Source of the DNA: Candidatus Eisenbacteria bacterium
GTDB lineage: Bacteria > Orphanbacterota > Orphanbacteria > Orphanbacterales > Orphanbacteraceae
Length of the DNA: 64,000 nucleotides
Assembly (NCBI GenBank): GCA_016930695.1
Contig: JAFGGD010000058.1
Span: forward strand, 1 to 64,000
Reading direction: 5' to 3'
Position numbers and translations under genes: made by a program. The notes under the pieces are model-generated. The model had not been told where the DNA came from. It ran no database searches and saw only the letters and a program-made list of their open reading frames with translations. This document shows positions 1-8,700 of this stretch, piece after piece (position 1 is the stretch's first letter; every line of letters starts with the position of its first letter).

Positions 1-463
1 CCCACCGGTCTCCCTTCGGGGCACGGTCCGGATGCTCTGCATCCTCCCTCTTCTCGCTCGCCGACCCACCTCCGCCCGCCTCGATAAATGCTCGACGGGT
101 TTTTTATCATCTCGACGGGGGCGGGCTCCGGTGGGTGCCCGGCGAGTCGAGACGGCCCCGAGAGGGAGAGCCGGCGGCGGAAGGGAGGTCGCCCACCCCT
201 TCTCCTCGAAGGATCACACCGTACGTCCGGGGAGGAAGTGGAGAGGATGGTGGGAGAGGGTTGGGTTAGGGTGAGAGTGCCTTTCCTTCCACCCCCGGCA
301 CTCCCTTCAGGGCACGGTGGGGGACCACTCCGATGAAGAGATACGATCGGGTTTCGACGCGGAAAGGCTTCCCGAGAAAGCCCGAACGGAGACGAAGGTG
401 GCGGATTTGAGATAACATGAATAAATACAACGAGATAGTGGCTTCCCTCTTTGTATTAACCGG
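1..463. other. Intergenic region, no gene seen
   Basis: No convincing coding frame is visible; the short open frames are arginine/proline-rich composition artefacts. The stretch holds a terminator-like hairpin (75-105), a G-rich low-complexity patch around 250-275, and a near-identical 18-base direct repeat at about 10-27 and 301-318 (17 of 18 matching). It is the gap between a gene outside the window and the matrixin gene at 584. Confidence 0.6.
75..105 (+). terminator. Putative intrinsic terminator of an upstream gene
   Basis: CCCG and TCGA pair with TCGA and CGGG around a 7-base loop, with a two-base bulge on the left arm, followed directly by six T. It would end a plus-strand gene lying before the window. 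The stem is short, so confidence is moderate. Confidence 0.5.
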
Positions 464-492
464 TGGACAATCTGTCCTCGAAGTTGTATAAT
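464..492 (+). promoter_or_regulatory. Sigma-70-type promoter of the matrixin gene
   Basis: A -35 element TGGACA (464-469) and a perfect TATAAT (487-492) are separated by exactly 17 bases. The start codon at 584 would follow a leader of about 85 bases, with AAGGAG at 570-575 as ribosome binding site. Confidence 0.7.
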
Positions 493-583
493 TAGATCGG
501 TAACACGTTCTCCCTAGTGGAAAAGCCGGTCTCCCCGCTTGTATACGATCCGAGGATCGCTCCCTCGATAAGGAGAAGACCTG

Positions 584-2239
584 ATGAAGTCTCGCTATGC
601 CGTTTACACAGGATGGATTCTCGCCGGCGCCTCGCTCCTTTTTCTTCCCTTTCTTTTCGCCGGTCATTTTTCGGGGAGCCCGGATCGCGTGAGTGAATCG
701 CCTCTCACGATCCAGGATCTTTTCGAGTCGAAAGACCCCTTCGATTCCATCGTGCGGAGCGTTACCGTCGCCGGTCTCGCCCAGCTGGGAGTCGAGGAGT
801 ATGAACTCCCCGGCGTAAACGTCTGTCTACATCCCGACACGCCGCGGGATCAGGCGGAAGAGATTTTGCGGAACCTTCCGACATGGATCGAGCCGGACGG
901 CACCCGCAAGGTCGATTATTACCTGAACGGTTCCCGCTGGTCGTACACGGCCACCGACGGCGCCACCGGCACCACCGGCGATCCGATCACCTTGACCTGG
1001 GGCTTCGTCCCGGACGGTACGATCGTTGACGGTTCCCCCAGCACGCTCCAGGCCGTTTTCACTGCATACATGGGCAGCACCAACTGGATGAACAAGATTC
1101 GAAACGCCTTCGAGCGGTGGGACGCCGCCATCGGCATCACCTATGTCGAGGTGAGCGACGACGGCGCGGTCTTCCCCGGTTCGCCGGGCGTGCTCGGCAC
1201 CCGTGGCGACGTGCGAATCAGCGGTCGCTCCATCGACGGTCCGGGTAATGTTCTCGCCTACGATTACTACCCGAACACCGGTGATATGCTTTTCGACACC
1301 GACGACGTCAGTTATCTTCTGAATCCTCTCGGCAACTACGGGACCCTCAAGAACGTCTGCATGCACGAGCACGGCCACGGCATGGGACTCGGCCATGTCA
1401 CCCCCGAGGACTGCACCAAGCTGATGGAAGCCTACGCTTGCGGCACCACCTTCATCGGTCCCCAAGACGATGACATCCGGGGCGGCATGCGGTACTACGG
1501 CGATCCCTACGAGAACAACGACGTGATGGCGGACGCCACCGATCTCGGAACGATCACCGACACGCTGATCACCGAGAACCTCTCCATCGATCGCGGCACC
1601 GATCTGGACTGGTTCTCCTTCCAGATGGGCGGCGCCGTGACCATCCAGATGGATCCGATCGGTTCGACCTATCTGCTCGGCTATCAGTACGGCCCCGACC
1701 CGACGCCCATCTCCACCGACTCCATCAGCGATCCGGACTTCTGCCTCTACGACAGCACCGGAGTTCTCCTGGACAGCGTTTACGCGGAGGGCATGGGAGC
1801 GACGGAAGAACTGTACCAATACAGTCTCCCCTACTCCGGCAAGTTTCTCCTGAAGACCTTCCGGAAGGGCGGATCGGGAAGCAACATCCAGCGCTATACC
1901 CTGACGATCATCCAGGACGTGGACGTGGATGTGCAGATCGCCGACGGCGATCTTCCCGCCCGGGCGGAGATGGATCTCACCGTGCGTCCCAATCCGTTCA
2001 ACCCGAGCACGACGGTGCGTTTTAACGCCGCCGCGCCCGGCCCCTACAACGTGGATGTTTACGATGTCTCCGGGCGGCTCGCCCGCCGGATCAGCGGAAC
2101 CGCCTCCTCCTCCGGAGTCGTGGAGGTTCGTTGGGACGGCCGGGATGACCGCGGGAACGAAGTCGCCAGCGGCGTCTATCTGATGCGGGCCTCCCTGGAC
2201 GGACGCAGCGAGACGACCCGGGCGATCCTGGTCCGTTAG
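584..2239 (+). CDS. Secreted matrixin-type zinc metalloprotease with FlgD-like C-terminal tail
   Basis: A 551-residue exported protease. An N-terminal hydrophobic signal sequence covers about residues 8-27. The zinc-binding motif HExxHxxGxxH starts at His261, and KLMEAY downstream supplies a plausible Met-turn, which places it in the metzincin/matrixin group. Residues of about 300-455 resemble a pre-peptidase C-terminal (PPC) domain. The last ~85 residues form an NPFNPSTT-type FlgD-like Ig tail ending in an Arg-rich end, the type used as a sorting domain in FCB bacteria. It probably cleaves extracellular protein; the substrate is unknown. The start is supported by AAGGAG nine bases upstream and by the promoter at 464-492. 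It is transcribed alone and followed by a strong terminator. Confidence 0.88.
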   Translation: MKSRYAVYTGWILAGASLLFLPFLFAGHFSGSPDRVSESPLTIQDLFESKDPFDSIVRSVTVAGLAQLGVEEYELPGVNVCLHPDTPRDQAEEILRNLPTWIEPDGTRKVDYYLNGSRWSYTATDGATGTTGDPITLTWGFVPDGTIVDGSPSTLQAVFTAYMGSTNWMNKIRNAFERWDAAIGITYVEVSDDGAVFPGSPGVLGTRGDVRISGRSIDGPGNVLAYDYYPNTGDMLFDTDDVSYLLNPLGNYGTLKNVCMHEHGHGMGLGHVTPEDCTKLMEAYACGTTFIGPQDDDIRGGMRYYGDPYENNDVMADATDLGTITDTLITENLSIDRGTDLDWFSFQMGGAVTIQMDPIGSTYLLGYQYGPDPTPISTDSISDPDFCLYDSTGVLLDSVYAEGMGATEELYQYSLPYSGKFLLKTFRKGGSGSNIQRYTLTIIQDVDVDVQIADGDLPARAEMDLTVRPNPFNPSTTVRFNAAAPGPYNVDVYDVSGRLARRISGTASSSGVVEVRWDGRDDRGNEVASGVYLMRASLDGRSETTRAILVR

Positions 2240-2265
2240 TACCGAAAAGACGGTTTAGCGAGAAA

Positions 2266-2302
2266 AAGGTCCCGGGCCGCTTGGCTCGGGACCTTCTCTT
2301 TT
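2266..2302. terminator. Strong, probably bidirectional terminator
   Basis: A 13-base-pair stem (2266-2278 with 2283-2295, one G-T wobble) with a GCTT loop is preceded by five A and followed by CTCTTTT. It lies between the plus-strand matrixin gene and the convergent sulfatase-fold gene and can serve both. Confidence 0.85.
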
Positions 2303-2340
2303 AACCCGTTGTGTTCGGTTCGTCACGGGGGAGTGGCTCA

Positions 2341-3729
2341 TTAATCGACGTATCCGAGTGCCCGGAGCTCCTCCGCCAGAACCGAATCCACCACTGCCTC
2401 CACCTCTTCCGCACCGGCCCGAAGGCTCTCGCCCCGGACCCGCTGGCGCTCCAGCATCTCCAGGAGGGTCCTTTCCATTTCCGGAATCAGATCCTGCCGT
2501 TCCCCGGCGATGTTACGGAGTTCATGGGGATCGTTCATCAGGTCGTACAGTTCGTGCCGCGCGCCCGTCCATTCCCGGTCTTCCAACCTGTGGTACTTCC
2601 AACGGTCGAATGTGAGGGTGGTCCTGTGCCGCCGTCCCTTTTTCGCGACATCCAGGCTGAGGACCGGTCCGGTTCGGCCCGAATCGCGCAAGGCGTCCTC
2701 GCCGGTCGCCTGTGCCAGGAACCGGCCGAAGAGAGGCCCCTCGTCGAGATCGAGTAGGCCGATCAACGTCGGCACCGCGTCCACCACAGAGACGAGCCCG
2801 GGTACCCGCCGCGGGGCGATGCCCGGTGCCCGCATCATCATCGGAGCGCGAACCTGTTCGTCCCAGCTCCGGCCGTGGTTGATCATGTCGTGCTGTCCCA
2901 TTCCCTCCCCGTGATCTCCGACGACGAGGATCGCCGTATCGTCCCAGTCCGGCCGGCCGCGCAGGGCGTCGATTAATCGTCCGAAGTGAAAGTCCATGTA
3001 TCGGATTTCGCCATCGTAATTGTTGTTGACGCGGGCCAGATCATAAATGCTCCCGTCGGGGTTCTCTATGGTTTTCGGGACACCCCGCTCTTCGAGATAA
3101 CGCTCCAGATTTTTCTCGGACCGGAAGTAGTCGGTGAAGGGTGCTAGCGGGGTGTAAGGTCCGTGGGGATCGAAGAAGTGGACCCAAAGAAGGAATGGGC
3201 CGGTCTCCGTCTCCCCGAGCCACTCCAACGCCCTGTCAACGGTCCGTCTCCCTTCCCTTTGCCGCGTTTCCGGCTGGTCGAACAGATCGAAGCCCACATC
3301 GATTCCGGTGTAACGTTTCAGCGAGGTTCCACTGACGAAAGCCGCGGTTTGGTATCCTTGGTCGCGGCAGAGTTCGGCGAGGGACCGCATTCTCTCCGTC
3401 GAGCGGAAGACGAAGTCCCCCTCTTTGTTGTTGGTGACGATGCCGTGCTCGACCGGATACGTCCCCGTCAGGATCGAACAGTGCGTCGGCAGGGTGTGGG
3501 ACATGGGGGAGATGGCGTTCTCGAAAAGAATGCTCTTGTCGGCGAAGGCGTCCAGGTTCGGGCTGGTGTCCCGGAAGTAGCCGTAGCAGCCGAGGTGGTC
3601 CGCCCGCGTGGTGTCCAGGGTGACGAGGACGATGTTCGGAAGAGCGGGCCGGCCGATACCGCGCGCCAGGAGAAAGACGACAAGAGCGGCTCCCGCGATC
3701 AGGCAAAGAATGATGATTCCACGACGCAC
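2341..3729 (-). CDS. Sulfatase-fold (alkaline phosphatase superfamily) enzyme with Thr nucleophile
   Basis: A 462-residue protein with an N-terminal signal anchor (about residues 5-23) and a sulfatase fold. Metal-binding elements are visible in [11 protein letters not shown] near residue 35 and VVGDHGEGMGQHD further on. At the site where sulfatases carry CxPxR (formylglycine), this protein reads T79-L-P81-T-H83. It therefore lacks the Cys or Ser converted to formylglycine and is more likely a phospho-transferase or hydrolase using Thr, as in phosphoethanolamine and phosphoglycerol transferases. The start is GTG at 3729 with AAGGAAAG upstream. It sits 15 bases after the membrane protein at 3745-5454 in one operon. 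The substrate cannot be told from sequence. Confidence 0.8.
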   Translation of the reverse strand: MRRGIIILCLIAGAALVVFLLARGIGRPALPNIVLVTLDTTRADHLGCYGYFRDTSPNLDAFADKSILFENAISPMSHTLPTHCSILTGTYPVEHGIVTNNKEGDFVFRSTERMRSLAELCRDQGYQTAAFVSGTSLKRYTGIDVGFDLFDQPETRQREGRRTVDRALEWLGETETGPFLLWVHFFDPHGPYTPLAPFTDYFRSEKNLERYLEERGVPKTIENPDGSIYDLARVNNNYDGEIRYMDFHFGRLIDALRGRPDWDDTAILVVGDHGEGMGQHDMINHGRSWDEQVRAPMMMRAPGIAPRRVPGLVSVVDAVPTLIGLLDLDEGPLFGRFLAQATGEDALRDSGRTGPVLSLDVAKKGRRHRTTLTFDRWKYHRLEDREWTGARHELYDLMNDPHELRNIAGERQDLIPEMERTLLEMLERQRVRGESLRAGAEEVEAVVDSVLAEELRALGYVD

Positions 3730-3744
3730 GGCGGTCTTTCCTTC

Positions 3745-5454
3745 TCAGAACGGTGGTTCCTCGATTCGATACACACGATGACTTTCATCGCGGAACACGG
3801 GAGCCGTCCACCTTTCTTCCAGCCATGAGCGGAGACGGGGGCGCTCGGAAAGGGTCGATTCGGACACGACGACCCAAACGATGCCGATGCTCCGCAGTTT
3901 ATCGGGTGATTGTCCTCCCAGGGCCAAATCATCTCTTCCGTTTACAACAAAACCGAGGAGCGTGTTCCCCCTGTCCGGGGGGGCGGCTCTGAATTTCGCA
4001 CGCGGGAGAGGAACGAGGGGGGATGGATGATCGTGGGTGACCTGCGCGAATCTTTGCTCGGCACGGTCCTCATAATTGAAACCGGGCAGAATCAACACCC
4101 CTTCGTCATCGCTCTCCGCGTGATTCCGGATCCATTCCATCGCGGGTTCGGGTTCCCTTTTTTCGATTATTACCGGAGTCGTCCCGAATTCCGCGAGGGG
4201 GAGAAGAAAGGCCGCCGCCGTCAGGGCCGTCAACGCGCGCCGTTTCCAGGGAAGAATCGACTCCTTACGGGCCAGCATGAGTGTGTGGATCCCTTGGGCG
4301 GCTCCCAACGCGATGATCAAAGAGACAAGGTGCAGAAAACGATGAGGGGTTCGAAAGAAAGAGAGAGGAGGCCCGAGATGGCGAAAAAGGAGAAAGGGAC
4401 CGGGGAGGGAAAAGGAATCTTCAGAGGAACCCAGACGCATCCGCGGCCCCAAAGAGAGTAACAGCGACAAGACGAGGAGGATCTTGAAAACACCGGGCAG
4501 GGACGGTCGTCTGCGCGAGAGAAGGCCGAGGATTGCCAGAAACATGGGCCCCCAACCGAGGGTGTAGCGCGCAAGATGGTCATTTTCCGATCGGCTTACC
4601 CAATCGATGACGTGGGAAGATAGGCGCTCGATGATTGCATCCGTGGGACGCGCAAAACACTCCGAGGAGAAAACTCCGGAAGGGGATAGAGCCCAAATCA
4701 GACCGCACCAAAGAGCCATGGGGATCGCGGCGATCGGCCAGGAGGCCGCCGATTTGCGCCACTCCTCGGCGGAGTTCTTCCGGAAAAGGGGAAGGGAGTC
4801 GACGATCAGGATCAAGGAGCAAAACAGAAGGAGCAACCAGGCGGTCAGAGAGGACAAGAAAGCCCCGAGTATGCAGGCGCCCATGAGAAGACCCCGCCGC
4901 ATCGGAGGGATGCTTCCGGCTACTCTCGGAAGGGCGAAAAGGAAAAACAGGGGCAGCCAATAGGTGCTGAGGAGATTGAGGCTCGACAGGGAGGATAGGC
5001 GAAGGGGGGAAAAGCCGAAAAGGGATCCTCCCAACAGGGCGGCCGGTCGTCCGATCGCGTAGCGGCGGCAGAGCAGGTAGGCGAAAGACGAGGCGAGAGG
5101 AAAAGTGAACAGCACCCAGAAATTGGCTATTCCCTGGATCAAGGCGGGGGAACGGCTGATCGCCAGCGCGGGGAGGCTCAAGAAACCGTAGAGGACGCAG
5201 GGATTGTAGAAGAGAAGGGTGATTCCGTACGGTTGCTGGAGGTAGTCGCACCAGTACGGGAAAGAATGCTGGTCGAAAACGGCTTTCGCCGTCCACCAGA
5301 TCTTCCAGGGAGTGGCGCCGGAATCGATACCCGAGGGAGTGAAGCCGGCCGGATCGAAAGCGAGTGGAACGGTCAGGACGGCGATGACGGCGGCGTAGAT
5401 GAGGAATACACCGATCCCCTGTCCGACGGCCGAGAGTTGGATATCCCTCCGCAT
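3745..5454 (-). CDS. Multi-pass membrane protein, GT-C glycosyltransferase-like
   Basis: About 569 residues with roughly ten hydrophobic segments followed by a soluble C-terminal part of about 140 residues. That layout (many helices, then an extracytoplasmic domain) is typical of GT-C lipid-linked sugar transferases. The first loop after helix 1 carries acidic residues and a conserved-looking PYGITLLFYNP stretch, as in undecaprenyl-sugar enzymes. No specific family was recognised. A longer frame runs to 5526 without a ribosome binding site; the ATG at 5454 has AAGAGGA close upstream and leads straight into helix 1, so it is preferred. It is first in an operon with the sulfatase-fold gene, which suggests joint modification of a cell-surface glycan or lipid. 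Function is inference. Confidence 0.65.
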   Translation of the reverse strand: MRRDIQLSAVGQGIGVFLIYAAVIAVLTVPLAFDPAGFTPSGIDSGATPWKIWWTAKAVFDQHSFPYWCDYLQQPYGITLLFYNPCVLYGFLSLPALAISRSPALIQGIANFWVLFTFPLASSFAYLLCRRYAIGRPAALLGGSLFGFSPLRLSSLSSLNLLSTYWLPLFFLFALPRVAGSIPPMRRGLLMGACILGAFLSSLTAWLLLLFCSLILIVDSLPLFRKNSAEEWRKSAASWPIAAIPMALWCGLIWALSPSGVFSSECFARPTDAIIERLSSHVIDWVSRSENDHLARYTLGWGPMFLAILGLLSRRRPSLPGVFKILLVLSLLLSLGPRMRLGSSEDSFSLPGPFLLFRHLGPPLSFFRTPHRFLHLVSLIIALGAAQGIHTLMLARKESILPWKRRALTALTAAAFLLPLAEFGTTPVIIEKREPEPAMEWIRNHAESDDEGVLILPGFNYEDRAEQRFAQVTHDHPSPLVPLPRAKFRAAPPDRGNTLLGFVVNGRDDLALGGQSPDKLRSIGIVWVVVSESTLSERPRLRSWLEERWTAPVFRDESHRVYRIEEPPF

Positions 5455-5683
5455 GTTCCTCTTTCCCGCGATACGGATCCCGATCGAAGCAGGAATGAAG
5501 AAAACAGCCGGGTTCGTCTTCCCCATCGGAGTCGGATCCGGATGAAGGAGAAAGAGAACCGGCGTCCCGTTCCTTCCGGCTTGTCTGCCATTTCATTCCG
5601 GGGGGAGGGCCCCTCGCGCCGATAGTAGCAGAGGGGTGGGGACGTCACAACGGGGCTCGCGGACCGTGTCGTAAGTGCCGATC

Positions 5684-5713
5684 TTGTCATTGGTTCGAGG
5701 AGAGTGATATCCT
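5684..5713 (+). promoter_or_regulatory. Likely promoter of the dikinase gene
   Basis: TTGTCA (5684-5689) and TATCCT (5708-5713) are separated by 18 bases. Transcription would begin near 5720, which leaves almost no leader for an ATG at 5726 but about 40 bases for the ATG at 5762. That supports the later start. Confidence 0.5.
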
Positions 5714-5761
5714 GCGGGGGGGAGGATGTCCCGGGAGGGTGGCTCCCGGGGGGAACGGATT

Positions 5762-8700
5762 ATGACCGATCGAAAGAGCGGAGAGCGGCCGGCCCGCGAG
5801 CCGAGCGCCCTCGAGATCAATCTAAGGCGGACCGCCTCCCGGGTGGTGATTCCGGAGACCCAAAAGGTGCTCCTCGACGCCACGCGGGAGAGCGTGGGGG
5901 TCCATGAAAAGACACGGCTCCTTCTGGAGGAGTTCAACCACCCCTTTGTGAACTGGAGCCACGTTCTGACCGAACTCCGTTCCTACGCGGTCGGCAATTT
6001 CTACTTCCACAACGCCTACGAGAGGGGCGACGAGGCGATCCGCGTTCTCGTGGAGATTTTCTTCTCCGTGGGCGAACAGTGCGTCACGCCCGATCTCCGG
6101 ATCGAAACGTACCGGGCCCTCCTTCGCTATCTGGAAAAAGTGGTGGAGGGATCGAACGGCCGTCTCGAGCGAAACCGGCCCGTCCTGGAGGCGACCTTCC
6201 GCGGGCTGCTCGATCGTTTCCACGCGATACCCGGTCTCGCGGGCGTGCTGAGCGGCAGCGTGCGCCGCGTGTTGCGGGCCGCCGGGGAAAACGATCCCGG
6301 ATGGGCGCGCCCCCTTCTCCTGGACCTGATGAAAACGGCGTTGGGCGAAACCTACCGGATCTGGCTCGAACTTCCCGATCCGGCGGATTGGGTCGACTCG
6401 GGGGCGCCGGACACGCTCCCCTCCCTGGGGCGCATCCGCCATGATGCGATCCGCGGATACCAAGAGCGCCTGAACACAATCGCCGCGGACGCCTTCGACG
6501 AGATGGTGCTGGACACCGGTTCGCTCCCCGATCAGGCGGTGATGGAGAACCTCTACCTCCATGCCGCCGATGAGATCGAGAGTCACTTCGAGGGCTGGTC
6601 CGGCTATACCAACAAGGTTCTCTTTCTGCTGAAGATCCTCGACTCCGAGCTGCTCCGACAGATACGGGATCCGGCGCTCCGGGCGATCAACCGGGCCCTC
6701 TCGCGCGCCCTCCGGATGGAGGAGCGCCCACACGCCGCCGGCTTCATCGACGCAGTGTTCGACAGTTTCGGGCGGGGCTGGCTGCTGCATGACACGACGG
6801 TGCTCGACTGCATCCACACCATCGCCGTGGACGTCCTCCGCTCCGAGGACGACCGCCTGATCCAGAAGGTGATCGACCGGATCCTCGATCACGGCTTCGA
6901 GACTCCCGAGCTTCAGGGCGTGAACGAACTCTGGCAGTTCGAGGTGAATCCGGCGCACGCGAAAAACATCCGACTCTGGCTGGAGCTGATCTCCCTGAAC
7001 CCCGGCCGCATGAAGCGCCTCCTGTCGGCCCTGATTTTCCATCTGCGGATGGGAGGGGTGTTCATCAGCGACACGGACCTTTTCCAGAAGGACGTCGCCG
7101 GTCTTCTGAACGCGGACATCCGCCCCGTTTACAACCTGGTCAAGCAGCTCGGCAAGTTCTTCCCGATTTACTTCCGCGAAATCGGGGCCGAGGGGGAGCT
7201 GCGCCGCGTCTCCACCCGGGTGGACGAGATCGGACTCCGCCGGGACTCGGTGATTCATTTCCTCCGCAAGCAATGCCACGTGGAGAGTTCGAGCCGCCTG
7301 ATCCCCTTCGCCGTGGAGGTGCTTCGCTACTGGTCCACCGGCGACGCCGAACCGCTGCGCGCCCATCTGCCCGAAGAGATTTTTCCGCGCCTGGCCGACG
7401 AGAAGGAGCACCTCGAGTACATGCGGCCCGTGATCGCACGGGTGGTCGAGCGGGTCGAGAGCTTCCCGTCCGGCTTGCTCGACCGGAAGCCGGAGGAGAT
7501 CCGGGAGTGGGTCGAGGCGGGCCCGGAGCCGACCGAGGGGGCTCGGGAAAAGGCGATCCAGATGATCCGGGTCTACCAGCTGCTGGACCGGAAATACAAC
7601 ATCGGACCCCGCGGGGCGCTGGATGGGCTGGAGGGTTCCTCCCTCGTCGAAGGGGAGGCGGTGCGCCGCCTGGCCGCCGCGATGGAGGAGGACCGGCCCC
7701 TCGATGCGGTCGCGGAGCTGGTGGACATCCTGGAGAGGTTGAAGGAGATCATCCTCGATCCGGAGCCGGCGGAGTCCCGCGAGGACATCTATCGGAAACG
7801 ACACATCGCCGCCGGCATCCCCTCCATGTACGGCCGATTCTTGAACCGGAAGGTGGAGGCGCTCGGTATCTCCTATCGTCTCGAGAAGCTGGCGGAGGTC
7901 CTCTTCGAGAGGTTGATCGAGGATGAGAATCTGCGTTACCTCACCAAACGCGGCATCGCGCGCGTGACGCAGTGGCTCGTCCTTCTGCGCCGTTCCCTCT
8001 GGGTGGACGGGATCTCCTCGCGCGGCCTCGGGTCGCGAATCGACATGCTCGAGCGCGGCCTGGATCTGGGGAATCTCACCATCGATCAGTTCATCAACAT
8101 CTTTCAGTTCACCTCCCGCACCATCCGGGAGATCACCCGCTACACCATCGCCTCGCTCAATGAATCGGACCTGGAGCGGCTCGCGCCTCTTTACGTCGAG
8201 GGGGGCCCGCCGAAGGCGGACCGGGGCAGGGTTCACATGAAGATCGAGGCTTTTCTCAGGGACCAGATCAGTTCCTGTTTCGCGCTGCAACCGTTGGACA
8301 ACCTGGTCTCCCGAGTGCTCAGCACCCTCACCTTCGAGTCGGAGGCGTTCGGCAAGTCCACGCGCAACCTGCTCATGAGCTACGACATCGACAAGTGTTT
8401 CGTGCCGATCCATACGGACGACAAGGCGTCGGGCGATCCGATCCTCCTCGGCTTCAAGGGTTCCTTCCTGCGCCGGATGGCCGGCTTCGGTTATCCCGTG
8501 CCGGCCGGTTTCATCGTAACCACCGAGGTGTATCGCACCTACGAGGCGCTCAGCGCGTTCAAGGACCTGCGCGCCCACACGCTGTCGGTGCTCCGAAACC
8601 GGCTCCGGGAGATCGAACGCCGAACCGGCCGGACCTTCGGCGACCCGCAGAATCCTCTCCTCCTCTCGGTGCGGAGCGGCGCCGCGGTCTCCATGCCGGG

